A stretch of 64,000 nucleotides of DNA from Brucella oryzae (GCA_012103035.1 JAAVLL010000001.1:718501-782500), one strand, 5' to 3'; positions 1-10,022 are shown, counted from the stretch's first letter. Notes: generated from the sequence alone by a model not told the origin. A program made the numbers and translations.

Positions 1-2349
1 CGCGTTGGGAGCAAGATGAAACCAGTTGTCTGCCGCCCGCCAGTCACCCGCATCGATGCTGACGGATTGGGCCAGAACCGGCGTTTTCAGATCGAGAAAC
101 CAGTTTCCGTTTTCTTCAACGGGCTGGGCTTCGATAGCGGCGTCGTGAAAGGCTTTCGTCCGTCCAAGCGGAAAGTGAAATGCCTCGGCAACCGTAATAT
201 CATTACGCTTCAATCGCGCGACCGTCACGTCATGCGCCGGAGGGCCAAACCGATAGGCATAAGTGACATCGAAGAAGGCACCGAACAGATCTGTCGCCGG
301 AATGGTGATGGCGGAACGGCCAGCCATTGAAAGATCGCGGCGACCGGAAACCACCGGCTGCGAACTGGCGCGCAGGCAGGCCAGTTCAAGCGAAAGATCA
401 ACGGATTCCGCCTGCTCGTTCAGAATATGAATCGCGAGGCCGTTGACGCCCTCATCGGTGAAGGCGATCTGCTGCGGGCGGAAAGCGCGTTTGAGGCCAT
501 GCCACGAAGCCTTGGGTTCGCCTGTCGCATCGATCATGCCCCAGCCGGCGCCGGGCAACAGGTCCTGAAACATCCAGAGAAGCGCGCCGAAACAGGTGCT
601 TCCCGGCCGTCTCCATTCGGCAAAGGTCGCTTCCATCACTTCAGCAGTGACAGCGCGCGAAAGGTGGAGATACTGTTCCACATCCTCGCGCCGCAGACGC
701 GCCGGATCGTAACCGTATAACATCTCCAGATAGCTATCCCGCACATCCTCGAAATCCCAGGATACGCCGCGATCACGCGGCACGCGCGACTTCCAGCGCG
801 GATCGTGAACCGGCGGCGTATCTAGATGGGTTTTCAGCGTGCGCGTTTCGGGCACGTTGGAGAAGGCGAGACATTCGGTCGCAAAGTGCACGTCTGCCCG
901 CCGCGCATCTTCCAGCGGACGGCAATAGGCGCTAACGCCGTAATAATGGCTGACACCTTCATTACTGATGAAGGGCAGGGCGCCGTTGCAGGGCGAATTC
1001 GGCACATAGGGAATGTTCGGGCATAGCGCGTTTGCGATGCCGGGCAGGATTTCCTCGGTCAGCGGACCTTTCCAGGTCGCTTCCGGCAGGCCCATCATCG
1101 CGCCCTGCTGGTAGATTTCGCTGCCGCCGCAAAGAACCGTCAGCGATGGCGCATGTCCGATGGCGGTGAGAAGCTGACGCGCTTCGGCCTGTACATTCCC
1201 GACAAATGCCTCGTCCTTCACCGGATAATCGAAATTGGCGAACATGAAGTCCTGCCACACCATGATGCCCAGTTCGTCGCAAAGCGCGTAGAAATCCGGT
1301 GTCTCGTAGGTGGTGATGCCGCTCAGGCGCAGCATGTTCATGCCCGCTTCCTGCGCGAGCTTCAGCCATGGTTCGTAATCGTCGCGTGCGCCGGGAAGGC
1401 GGACGATATCTGCGGAGCTCCATACTGCGCCGCGGCAAAATATCTTCTCGCCATTGATCCTGAGCGCAAATCCCTTGCCGTCCGACCCGTGGTCAACCTC
1501 AATGCGGCGAAAGCCGGTGCGCCCCAGCGATCGGATTTCTCCGTCGAGAGAAAGTTCAATATCGTGAAGCGTAGGATTGCCATGCGTATGCGGCCACCAT
1601 GGCTCGATATGGCAAAGTGTGAGCCTTGCCGTCCACTGATCATCGGTCTGGCGTTCGCAGGCGACCTGTTGCCCCGCACAATGGAGGGTGGGCGTTGCGG
1701 CCTTACCGCTATAAGTAAAACTGACCTGAAGTTTGCCATCGCCGGTTTCGGTCAGCATTGCCTGAATGGCGATGTCGGATATGGCTTCAGCATCGGGATG
1801 GCTGATTGAAATCGGACGCCACGGACCTGCAGCATGCACTTGCGGACACCAGCCCGGCATATAACCAAGCGCGGTCGTGCGAATGAGGCGCAGCCCCTGT
1901 GTATTCATCAGTTGCGTGCGCCAGCGGCACGCGGGCCTTTTGGGCGAGACGGGGCGCAAGCGCACGAAAACAGAGCACAAGCTCGTCCTTGCCGGTCAGG
2001 GTGACGGGCAGATTATGGCCAAGGAACATGCTGTCGGTCTGCAACAGCAATTCGCCATTGAAAAGACGTCGCATATCGTGGCAAGCCCGCCGAAATGAAG
2101 CGTGGCGGGGCCGGGCGTCTCCTCAAGATCGAGGAAATACCAGGCATCCTGATTGTCGAGCGGTACGGGGTTTTTCGGTCGAAACGCCCGGCTTTTTCAA
2201 GCGCTTCCGCCACCGTTCCGGGTACAGGAGCATCATCGATGCTGCCGCCGGACTTGGCGTGATGCGGTGTTTGCGCCGCATCCGGGCCGGTGATGACGAG
2301 CCGCCACCCGGCCTGAAGTGGGCGGCGGGTCGGATTCAGTTCGCCGCAT
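1..2349 (-). CDS. Glycoside hydrolase family 2, beta-mannosidase-like (3' end cut by window, frameshifted)
   Basis: Reading the minus strand with frame corrections gives a GH2 protein. An N-terminal sandwich domain (around GWRLVITGPDAAQTP and DAWYFLDLEETPGPATLHF) is followed by a TIM-barrel stretch MVWQDFMFANFDYPV. The LCGGSEIYQQG segment matches the acid/base Glu region of beta-mannosidases, and HFATECLAFSN matches the nucleophile Glu region. The protein still reads on at position 1, so the C-terminus lies outside the window. At least five frame changes are needed (for example near 2190, 2070, 1790, 1400). The start is uncertain: an ATG at 2349 overlaps the DUF1839 stop but needs a frame change before the conserved part. 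No signal peptide is visible, so a cytoplasmic enzyme is likely. It is last in the carrier-protein operon, and its true sugar substrate cannot be read from sequence. Confidence 0.8.
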
Positions 2350-3335
2350 CGCGACCCATTTCCGTTGCAAGCGCCGCCATCAGCCGATCCCACGCATCTG
2401 CCGCCGGTTGAAGCGTTCCGGCCAATGCATCGAACTTTTGCGCATGACGGCACGGGCCAGCTGGAACTGAACAGCCTTTGCCGTTTCCGCAATTTGCAAG
2501 GCGTCTGCCGAGGCTGTTGCAAAGCGCCTGCCTTGCCCAAGCCAGTCGAGATGACTTGCCGCGAGTTCGAAATTCGCGCCGAGCTGGCGCAGCGTGTTGA
2601 ACGCATATTTATGGAAGAAGCCGAACGGGCGTTCCGCGATTGCTTCGACCTGAGCGGGGAACACGCTGGCAAAGGCGCGGATCGGGTTTTCCTTCGGCCT
2701 GCGGGCAAAATGGCGCGGCAGAAGAATTTCGGCGACGCGTCGCTGATGCGCTTCATCCGGCACAATCTTCGGAAACTTGGCGAATTCCGTATAGGGCAGG
2801 AAGGGGAGGTCAGCGTCGGTCAGATGACGCTGGAAGACCCCGTCGAAATCCTCGCCTTCCAGATGATAGAAACCGCCATTATGGAAATAGTCGAGCGAAC
2901 GGTTTTGAACATCCATGCGATTGATGGCGATGGTCGTCTTGCCATGTTCCGTGCGGTAGCTGACGCCATGCGTATCCGGCATGAAGTAGCTGTCCATCTC
3001 AACCATGCAGAGGCGCCCCGCGCTATCTGTTCCGCGACATGGCTTTCCACACGATCAAAAATTGCAAGCTCCGTCGCCCGAACGCCATAAAGGGCTTCGA
3101 GGTCTTCCAGCGGCACCTTGAAGAAGGTGAACTGGTCGCCCTCGAAATCCTGTGTCAGCGTGAAACCGAGCATGGCTTCCGGAGCGACACCCAATGTTGC
3201 CAGTACTTCGATCCAGAGATCGACATAGCAGTTGGTTTCCGGCCAGATACGCGTCTGGGCATGCAAAGCGTGCGGCGTATAACGGTCGGGCGCGATGTTC
3301 GGAAAAACTGCCTGCATGGTCGCAATCAGCCCCAC
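2336..3335 (-). CDS. DUF1839 family protein (frameshifted)
   Basis: The product starts [19 protein letters not shown] and runs through [40 protein letters not shown] and [19 protein letters not shown], which I recognise as DUF1839. This family accompanies synthetase-like amino acid:carrier protein ligases in Rhizobiales. Frame changes near 3020 and 2400 must be repaired; the repaired C-terminus reads [21 protein letters not shown] and stops at 2336. The start overlaps the stop of the ligase gene by 10 bases, which indicates translational coupling. No membrane segment or signal peptide is seen. Biochemical function is not known to me; a role downstream of the loaded carrier protein (transfer or release of the aminoacyl group) is only an inference from the operon. 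Confidence 0.78.
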
Positions 3336-4233
3336 AGTTCCTTGCGTACATTTTCCGGCCAGATTTCAACATCCAGGCCGTGATGATGGAAGAGCGCCAG
3401 CGCGATGCGCTCCAGCCCAAACCCTACGCAGGCCGTGTGAGCAACGGCGCCGTCATCAAGCGAGAGGCCCCATTTCACGCCGAACTGGTCCTGATGATAA
3501 TTGAAACTCATGCAGGCAGTCGGCTTTTCGACGCTGGTGATCGGGATCAGCAGTTCGAATTTCAGGTTCTGGTCGCGCTGGTTATTGACCAGCATCTTGC
3601 CCGCACGTCCGAAGAACGGATCGTTGGCGACGTCGATTTCGACCGGCAGGCCTACCTTCTTCATCATCTCTGTGCCACGGTCGATCCAGAGCTGGCGGAA
3701 CGACATCACATCGGCTTCCGTACCCATGCGCACATATTCACGCATGCGGAAGAGCTGCTGGCGGGCAGGGTCGGTCGACGGTTCATGGCGGAAGCAATAG
3801 GATTGCAGGTCGTAAAGCCCGCCGCCCTGCGGCAGCGGCCCGCGCTTGGCGACTGTCGGATAGAGCGGATAGCAGGCAGCAGGCGTCAGCACGATGTCCG
3901 TCGCCTTCTGCTCCAGCGTCCAGTCCGAGCCTTCATCCATGCATTTGATGAGGTTGACGTGGTCAAGCTCACAGCCGCAAAAGCTGTGCACGGTGCCGGC
4001 CAGTTGCGGGAAGCTTTTCATGTAGCCGCTTTTTCAAAGAAAGCGCGGTTCATGCCGGGCGGGAAGCGGATCGCTTCGGCACCGTCATTGCCGCCGGTGC
4101 GGTCGATCAGGCGTTCAAATGCCTGGATGACATCTTCGAACTGGCCGGAGCGTCCGTAAAGTCCTTCCACGCCGGTGTCGATCAGGAGACCGGAATCGAA
4201 AAGCCGGTCGAGAAATGATCTTTGAGCATCCAT
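3326..4233 (-). CDS. Amino acid--[acyl-carrier-protein] ligase, class II aminoacyl-tRNA synthetase-like (one frameshift)
   Basis: The protein resembles the catalytic core of atypical seryl-tRNA synthetases without a tRNA-binding arm. Family members described from Bradyrhizobium and Agrobacterium activate a small amino acid with ATP and load it on the phosphopantetheine of a dedicated carrier protein. Visible are [14 protein letters not shown] (a Cys expected to help bind zinc), class II motif 2 as YCFRHEPS, and motif 3 as [18 protein letters not shown]. The N-terminal 71 residues ([17 protein letters not shown]) are in a different frame from [14 protein letters not shown]; one base is missing near 4021. 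Repaired length is about 302 residues, usual for the family. It lies 5 bases downstream of the acyl-CoA dehydrogenase gene in the same operon. Which amino acid is used (glycine or alanine in known cases) cannot be told. Confidence 0.88.
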
Positions 4234-4238
4234 GGCGA

Positions 4239-5405
4239 TTATCCCAAAAGGCTGGTGTTCTGTTTGTGAATGAGCAGCATGGTGGCCGTATTGCCGAGAA
4301 TGCGCTCGTTTGAAATCATCAGCTGCGCGGAATGCGCGTCGCGCAGATGGCGGCCAAGGCTGAAAGGCGTGCCGTTCTTGTAGCCCATGATGCCGCAGAC
4401 CAGCATGGCGTGGTTGATGATCTGAAGGATCGTCTGCGACGCGGTAACCTTGAGGTTGTTCATCGCAATCGCAAAGCCCATCGAGGCCAGCTTGTCGGGA
4501 TAGTTCTTGGCTTCACGATAGGTCTTGAGACAGGCAATGATTTCGGATTTCAGCATCTGCAGCATGTTGGACGCTTCGGCAACACGTAAGGCGCCCGGCT
4601 GCGGCGCGCGGATTGCGCTTCGCGGCGGCGCGCACGAATGCCTGCGCCCGGTTGACCGCATCGACGGCGATGCCATACCAGAGCAGCTCACAGCGTATGC
4701 GACTGCGCCAGCATGGATTGCGCTGCGATTTCAGCGAAGGGATGTGGCAGGATCTGCACCTTGTCGGCCTCGCCGCGAAACACAAAGCCTTCCGAGCAGG
4801 TGCCGCGCATGCCGAGTGTATCCCAATCATGGGTCTTTTCGAGCGTGTACTGGTCTTTCAGGAACACGGTCATTACCTGATCCGACGACGCGGCGTCTTT
4901 GTGCGAGCGCGATGTGATCAGAATGGCATCGGCATAGGTGCCATAGGAGATGACGGTTGCGTTCTTTTCCAGCCGACAGATATCGCCCTCGACCTCGATG
5001 GCGCAGATCGAGTTGCGCAGATCGCCGCCGATGCCGCCTTCGGTCGTCGCCGAAGCCAGCAGAAGCTGGTCTTTCGCAATTCTGCGCATGAATTCCCGAT
5101 GCCATTCAACCGTCTGGCCGTGCTCCACCAGGCTTGAAAGCTTGATGTGATGCATGGCGAAGATCATCGCGCTCGATGCGCAGGACTGGCCGAGAATGCA
5201 GCACAGTTCCGCAATCTGGTCGATTTCCGCGCTCGCCACCGAGTTCACAGGGCACCTGAATGCCCAGCAGGCCTTCGGCCTTCATCGCATCGATTGCTTC
5301 ACGCGGGAAGCGGCCTTCCTTATCGACGCTATCGGAAAATTTACCCGCTATGGCCGCAACGCGGCCCACGCGCTCTGAAAGACTGTTCCCCGCCCCGGCA
5401 TTCAT
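4239..5405 (-). CDS. Acyl-CoA dehydrogenase family flavoprotein (frameshifted)
   Basis: Three overlapping reading-frame pieces together give an acyl-CoA dehydrogenase of about 388 residues. The N-terminal helical domain reads [37 protein letters not shown]. The middle beta domain contains [24 protein letters not shown], with the TEG.GGD pattern of the FAD-contacting loop. The C-terminal helical domain includes [53 protein letters not shown], in which the [16 protein letters not shown] stretch corresponds to the conserved C-terminal region. Frame changes fall near 5240 and 4690. The ATG shares one base with the carrier-protein stop (TAATG), so the two are coupled. By analogy with flavoproteins that oxidise prolyl groups on carrier proteins, the substrate may be aminoacyl-S-carrier protein rather than a CoA ester; that is inference. 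Confidence 0.85.
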
Positions 5406-5655
5406 TATGCAGCCTCTTTGTCTTTGAGAATCTGGGTGACCGTCTGTTCGATGGCCTTGATGCTCGCGAAAGACTTGCGATTGAGATACTGGTCCGGAAA
5501 TTCGATGTCGAACTTGTCTTCCAGACCGAGCATGAGCTGTACCGAGGCAAAAGACGACAGTCCTGCGCTGTAAAGATCAGCGTCGTCGGCAATGTCCGTC
5601 ACCGGCCTGGCAGGCCGCCGACCTTGGCCAAAAGTTCGCGAATGGATTCATTCAT
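5405..5655 (-). CDS. Acyl carrier protein-like aminoacyl carrier protein (one frameshift)
   Basis: A short helical carrier protein of about 83 residues after repair. It begins MNESIRELLAKVGGL at 5655 and continues as VTDIADDADLYSAGLSSFASVQ; one base is missing near 5605. The GLSSFASVQLMLGLEDKFDIEFPD segment aligns with the DSL region of carrier proteins. The second Ser (about residue 35) is the expected phosphopantetheine attachment site, and the Ser replacing Asp is typical of the carrier proteins paired with synthetase-like ligases. It is the first gene of the minus-strand operon and its stop overlaps the dehydrogenase start by one base. It should act as the swinging arm that carries the amino acid between the ligase and later enzymes. 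Confidence 0.85.
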
Positions 5656-5965
5656 AGTTTAACTCCTTGCATATACGCTCGTCGAAGCTTCGCGTCTGGG
5701 TTGACGCGATAAACGATCGATCGAGCTTTCAAAAAGCTGCGGCAACTGTTCGAAATTCTGCCCCTTTATGCAAGTGATATGTTGCGAATATTAGTGACAT
5801 CGCAAACACACCAACGTGCGTTTGGCCTTTTGTGCTCCCGCAAGCCTTTATTTTCTGTTGACGTGACTGAATTACAGCCCACCTATTCTGTGGATGTGCT
5901 TATATAGTTAAATATTCGATGACAAGATATGTTGCATTGCGCGCATGGGTTGCGTGCAATTTTGG
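5656..5965. other. Intergenic region upstream of the carrier-protein operon
   Basis: About 310 bases without a gene. It must hold the promoter of the minus-strand carrier-protein operon. The DNA is richer in A and T than its surroundings between 5760 and 5940. I see no convincing operator or terminator. Confidence 0.5.
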
Positions 5966-6383
5966 TTAAATCGGACGGCGTGAATGCCGTGGCGCGGAAA
6001 TCTGGCCCGTGTTGGTGGCGATTGCCATTTCAAAACTGTCGGCAATGCGTCGAGCCCGATCAATAAAGATGATCGCGGCTTCCGGAGGGAATATTTCACG
6101 CGCAGTTTTCTCGAAAAGATCAAGCCAGCGGTCGAAATGTTCGTTCTTCAGCCCCAGCGAGATGCGGCGCCATGGGACGCCCTTCATAATTGCCGGTCTT
6201 GAGGATAACCGACGACCAGAATGCAGCGATCTGCGCGATGTGATGATCCCAATCTTGAACCGCTTCGGCGAAAATCGGTCCAATGACCGCATCTTCGCGC
6301 GCCCGTCCGTAGAAGGTGGCCACCAGCTTTTCAATGGAGGCCGGATCAATGGACGGATGAGGCTGATTGATGAGAACGGTCAT
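5966..6383 (-). CDS. Group III truncated hemoglobin (one frameshift)
   Basis: The protein reads PHPSIDPASIEKLVATFYGRAREDAVIGPIFAEAVQDWDHHIAQIAAFWSSVILKTGNYEGRPM, then after a frame change near 6170 GLKNEHFDRWLDLFEKTAREIFPPEAAIIFIDRARRIADSFEMAI. The helices, the FYGRAR.D.VIGPIF opening, W-D-HH in the E-helix region and the HFDRWLDLF segment with the likely heme-binding His are typical of group III truncated globins of alphaproteobacteria. The repaired length is about 139 residues. Such globins bind O2 or NO in the cytoplasm; the exact role here is unknown. It appears to be a single-gene transcript, with no partner gene in the same direction downstream for 300 bases. Confidence 0.88.
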
Positions 6384-6550
6384 GATCGCTTTTTATGTTT
6401 CGCGCCGGAAGGCGGACTCTGAGGCGGATATAGTCGCTGGAAGGGCTGCAATCCAGTGAAGTATTGCCGCATGGTCATCAACTTCCCGTTGGCGAAGCCG
6501 TTGCCACGATTTAATAATCTAACTGTCTAATATAGTTGAGGGAGAGATGA

Positions 6551-6964
6551 ATGCGGGTGTTTCTGCTTGCGGGTCTGTTGACCCTGGCGACAACCGGGGC
6601 AGGCTTTGCCGCTTCGTGTGAACAGAATTTCAAGTCCGAGGGTGTTCCATTCGTAACTGCGATTAGCTATCGCTCGACACAAAGCTTTGCCGGTGTGAAA
6701 TCATCGACAGCCTTGCAGCGTCTGGCGCAAGCCGTCGCAGCAGAAGGGTTTTCGGGCATCAAGATCAACAAGCAGCTTGCTTCCATAGACGCTTTTCAGG
6801 AAACGACCGGCTCGGGCCGTATCCAGACCTTGCGCGTCACCGTGCGGGCGCAGGGTAAGGGCACTCGTGTCGACGCGATCTTCAGTATTCAGGCGGGGCA
6901 GGCGACCAGCAAGTCGGTCGTGCGCGAAGGACTTTGCCGCATCATCGCTGCCGCAGCGAATTAA
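6551..6964 (+). CDS. Conserved hypothetical secreted protein
   Basis: A 137-residue protein with a clear N-terminal signal peptide (MRVFLLAGLLTLATTGAGFA, cleavage expected before ASCEQNF), so it should be periplasmic. The mature part has two cysteines (in SCEQNF and GLCRII) that could form a disulfide, and alternating strands such as RIQTLRVTVRAQGKGTRVDAIFSIQ. The ATG at 6551 follows a purine-rich GAGGGAGAG ribosome-binding site. I do not recognise a characterised family. It ends convergently against the VOC gene with a shared hairpin. Confidence 0.75.
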   Translation: MRVFLLAGLLTLATTGAGFAASCEQNFKSEGVPFVTAISYRSTQSFAGVKSSTALQRLAQAVAAEGFSGIKINKQLASIDAFQETTGSGRIQTLRVTVRAQGKGTRVDAIFSIQAGQATSKSVVREGLCRIIAAAAN

Positions 6965-6970
6965 AACTTA

Positions 6971-6998
6971 TAGCCTGATGGTTATTGCCGTCAGGCTA
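6971..6998. terminator. Bidirectional terminator hairpin
   Basis: TAGCCTGATGG and CCGTCAGGCTA form an 11-bp stem (one wobble pair) around a six-base loop. It lies between the convergent secreted-protein and VOC genes and overlaps the VOC stop codon. On the minus strand it is followed by a T-rich tail. Confidence 0.6.
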
Positions 6999-7356
6999 TC
7001 TTCTGCATCAATTCGATACGATTGCCGAACGGATCGTGGATGTAGCAACGCTCATAACCTTGAAGTGGCTCTTCCATGATAGTTTTGATACTTTCTCGCG
7101 TCAGATGCACGATCATTTCGTGCAAATTATCGACCAGAAATGCAGGATGTGCCTTTCGTGCGGGCGAGAAAGGGCACTCCACACCCAGATGAAGCCTGAT
7201 TGCTCCATTCTCAAACCAGCATCCACCGCGCGCCGCCAGATTGTCGGGTTTGGGAACTTCCGCAAAGCCGAGTGTCGAGCCATAGAAATCGCGCGCTTTC
7301 TGCTCCTGACCTTCAGGCATTGCTAATTGAATATGATCGAGCGCGAGGATGTGCAT
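6991..7356 (-). CDS. VOC (glyoxalase/bleomycin resistance) family protein
   Basis: A 121-residue protein, MHILALDHIQLAMPEG..., with the vicinal-oxygen-chelate pattern: an N-terminal beta strand with His (LDHIQL), a mid His (IRLHLGVE) and a C-terminal Glu (FGNRIELMQ) that fit the metal-binding positions. I prefer the start at 7356 to an upstream in-frame ATG at 7401 because the fold begins at MHILALDH. Substrate is unknown. No frameshift is needed. Confidence 0.75.
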   Translation of the reverse strand: MHILALDHIQLAMPEGQEQKARDFYGSTLGFAEVPKPDNLAARGGCWFENGAIRLHLGVECPFSPARKAHPAFLVDNLHEMIVHLTRESIKTIMEEPLQGYERCYIHDPFGNRIELMQKIA

Positions 7357-7456
7357 GACTGTGCCGACGCTAAATAATGACGCGCACAACATAAAGCGCA
7401 CGGATAGCCGGTCAAGCTATGTGAATATGGCACAAATGTCTGGAGAAGGAGAGCGA

Positions 7457-7533
7457 TGGTAGCGGAGGAGGGATTCGAACCCCCGACACAAGGATTATGA
7501 TTCCTCTGCTCTAACCTACTGAGCTACTCCGCC
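7457..7533 (-). tRNA. tRNA-Met (CAT anticodon), elongator type
   Basis: The minus strand folds as a cloverleaf. The acceptor stem GGCGGAG pairs with CTCCGCT, the D-stem is GCTC/GAGC, the anticodon stem GAGGA/TCCTT has loop ATCATAA with anticodon CAT, and the T-arm is GGGGG-TTCGAAT-CCCTC. A CCA end is encoded at 7459-7457. It lacks the three-G anticodon stem of initiator tRNA, so it is elongator Met (a lysidine-modified Ile tRNA is a less likely alternative). Confidence 0.93.
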
Positions 7534-7719
7534 ACGCGTCGCTTTACAGAGACAACTTCATGATCGCCGTTTCCGGTGGGACAAATCGTTGTTCCTGCAA
7601 GGAATGGCGGCGGTATATGTGCGGAATGAAATGCTGTCAAGCACTCTTCGCATAGCTTTCGTCTTGTTTTCTATCATTTGCACCGATAAGGAACTTTGCA
7701 TCAGCAAAGGCATGGTTTT

Positions 7720-8676
7720 ATGGCACCTCGTATTGCGGTTTTGGGTTGCGGCTATTGGGGCGGCAATCACATTCGTACCCTGAAGAGCCTCGGTGCCCTT
7801 CAGGCAGTCTCGGACTCAAGGGCAGAACAGGCGCAACGCTTCGCGACCGAGTTCGATGTTCCCAGTGTTCCTGTCGAAGAATTATTCACGCGTTCGGACA
7901 TTGACGGCATCGTCCTCGCGTTGCCGGCGCAGTTTCATTCACAATATGCCATTCAGGCGGTGAAGAACGGCAAGGACGTTCTGGTCGAAAAGCCGATCGC
8001 GCTCGACATTCCGGCTGCGGAAGCCGAAGTGGAAGCTGCCCGCGAAAACGGTCGCGTGTTCATGGTTGGCCACGTGCTGCGTTTCCATCCGGCCTTCGAA
8101 AAGCTTCTCGACATGGTGAAAAGCGGCGAACTCGGCGACATTCGCTATGTGCATTCGCATCGCGTCGGGTTCGGCAAGTTCCACAACGAGTTCGATGCCC
8201 TGTGGGATCTTGCGCCGCACGATCTTTCGATGATCTTGGCCATCACCGGAGAAGAGCCCAGCGCGGTTCGCGGAGAGGGCGTCGCGACGCTTGATCACCT
8301 CACCGACATAGCCCATCTTCATCTCGAATTTCCCAATGGCATTCGCGGCCATCTGTTTGCGTCGCGCCTGAATGCCTATCGCGAGCGCCGCCTGACAGTC
8401 ACTGGCACAAAGGGCATGGCCGTGTTCGACGACGGCGAGCCATGGGACCGCAAGCTTGCGCTCTACCGCCATGAAGTCTGGCGGGAAAACGACCAGTGGT
8501 CTTTCAAATCCGTCGAGCCGGTCTATATCCCGGTTGAGGAAGGCATGCCGCTGACACGCGAATTGCAGCATTTCATGGAATGCATCGAGACGCGCGAAAA
8601 GCCGCGTACCGATGGCAAGGAAGCGATCAGCGTGCTACGCATTCTCACGGAAGGTACTGTTCGGCACCCGCGTTAA
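7720..8676 (+). CDS. Gfo/Idh/MocA family oxidoreductase, probable UDP-sugar 3-dehydrogenase
   Basis: An NAD-dependent sugar dehydrogenase. The Rossmann motif is VLGCGYWGGNHIR at the N-terminus, the catalytic Lys lies in VEKPIALD, and WDLAPHDLSMI is the usual family motif in the C-terminal sheet domain. The start at 7720 (MAPRIAVLG) is chosen over an upstream in-frame ATG at 7696. It is followed by a DegT-type aminotransferase in the same direction. Such pairs (as WbpB/WbpE or WlbA/WlbC) make 3-amino sugars of the UDP-GlcNAc3NA type for surface polysaccharide, so this is the likely role. The last residues may be affected by a frame error because the ending is abrupt. Confidence 0.8.
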   Translation: MAPRIAVLGCGYWGGNHIRTLKSLGALQAVSDSRAEQAQRFATEFDVPSVPVEELFTRSDIDGIVLALPAQFHSQYAIQAVKNGKDVLVEKPIALDIPAAEAEVEAARENGRVFMVGHVLRFHPAFEKLLDMVKSGELGDIRYVHSHRVGFGKFHNEFDALWDLAPHDLSMILAITGEEPSAVRGEGVATLDHLTDIAHLHLEFPNGIRGHLFASRLNAYRERRLTVTGTKGMAVFDDGEPWDRKLALYRHEVWRENDQWSFKSVEPVYIPVEEGMPLTRELQHFMECIETREKPRTDGKEAISVLRILTEGTVRHPR

Positions 8677-8834
8677 AAGGGAGCCGGGCGGTCCGTGTGA
8701 GCTGCGTCAAGCGGTGTTACAGGAATCGCAAAACTTTGAACGCTCTGGCCATAGCGGGGCAGGGCGCAAGCGAATAAATAGGTTGCCGAGGATTCGCATA
8801 TCCATTTGTGCGGTCCAGATATATTGGAGCCAAC

Positions 8835-9958
8835 ATGCAGTTTATTGATCTTGGAGCGCAGCGCGCGCGTATCGAAGACCGTCTCAATGCCGCCATTTCC
8901 AAGGTTGTTGCGGAAGGCCGTTATATTCTTGGACCGGAAGTGGCCGAATTCGAAAAGAAGCTCGGCGAATATCTGGGCGTGGAGCATGTCATCGCCTGCG
9001 CCAATGGTACCGACGCCCTGCAGATGCCTCTCATGGCGCGCGGCATCGGCCCCGGCGATGCAGTATTCGTTCCGTCCTTCACCTTTGCTGCCACGGCGGA
9101 AGTTGTTGCGCTGGTCGGCGCAGAGCCAGTGTTCATCGATGTCGATCCGAATAGCTACAATCTGAATATCGAACAGCTGGAAGCTGCCATCGCCGCCACC
9201 GCCAGGAAGGCCGTCTGCAGCCAAAGGCGATCATCCCGGTCGATCTGTTCGGTCTGGCTGCCGACTATAACCGCATCAGCGCCATTGCTGACCGCGAGGG
9301 CCTGTTTGTCATCGAGGATGCTGCGCAATCCATCGGCGGCAAGCGGGACAATGTCATGTGCGGTGCCTTCGGCCATGTCGGTGCGACGAGCTTCTATCCG
9401 GCCAAGCCGCTCGGCTGCTATGGCGACGGCGGTGCGATGTTCACCAATGATGCGGAACTTGCCGACACGCTGCGTTCGGTCCTGTTCCACGGCAAGGGCG
9501 AAACCCAGTACGACAATGTCCGCATCGGCATCAATTCGCGTCTCGATACGATCCAGGCCGCCGTCCTTCTGGAAAAGCTTGCGATCCTGGAAGACGAAAT
9601 GGAAGCACGTGACCGTATCGCCAAGCGCTACAATGAAGCGCTGAAGGATGTCGTCAAGGTTCCGGCGCTTCCCGCCGGCAATCGTTCGGCCTGGGCCCAG
9701 TATTCCATCGAGAGCGAAAACCGCGACGGCCTGAAGGCGCATCTTCAGGCGGAAGGCATTCCTTCGGTCATCTATTATGTGAAGCCCCTGCATCTGCAGA
9801 CCGCATACAAGCACTATCCGGTTGCGCCGGGTGGCCTTCCGGTTTCGGAGAGCTTGCCGAACCGCATTCTGAGCCTGCCGATGCATCCTTATCTGTCGGA
9901 AGCCGATCAGGACAAGATCATCGGCGCCATCCGTGGTTTCCACGGCACGAAGGTGTGA
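8835..9958 (+). CDS. DegT/DnrJ/EryC1 family PLP aminotransferase (one frameshift)
   Basis: A sugar aminotransferase of about 374 residues after repair. MQFIDLGAQRARIEDRLNAAI opens the protein, HVIACANGTDALQMPLMARGIGPGDAVFVPSFTFAATAE is the PLP-phosphate region, and VIEDAAQSIGG carries the Asp that contacts the pyridine nitrogen. TSFYPAKPLGCYGDGGAMF contains the Schiff-base Lys. One base is missing near 9212 (a short G run), so the protein switches frame there. It lies 158 bases after the oxidoreductase and probably shares its nucleotide-sugar pathway. The gene was followed by a hairpin terminator into which the IS element is inserted. Confidence 0.87.
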
Positions 9959-9984
9959 TGAGACTTCCAGTCTGTCTGATGAAG

Positions 9985-10004
9985 AACCCGGCGAAAGCCG
10001 GGTT
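9985..10004. repeat. Left copy of the duplicated terminator hairpin (target site duplication)
   Basis: A 20-bp palindromic stem-loop (AACCCGGC-GAAA-GCCGGGTT) directly abuts the left end of the IS. The same 20 bp lies at 11533-11552 directly abutting the right end. This copy has lost the T-run that would follow it. Confidence 0.85.
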
Positions 10005-10022
10005 CAGGCTGCTGACAAACCC
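10005..10022. repeat. IS terminal inverted repeat, left
   Basis: 18 bp, CAGGCTGCTGACAAACCC; exact reverse complement of 11515-11532. The two ends diverge from base 19 inward. Confidence 0.92.

Noticed and set aside
1153-1809. Plus-strand open frame of 218 residues in the left end
   Set aside because: It is antisense to the GH2 gene, whose minus-strand translation has family motifs.
5858-5911. TTGACG with a later TATATAG as a plus-strand promoter
   Set aside because: Spacing between the hexamers is far from 17 bp and no plus-strand gene follows within 600 bases.
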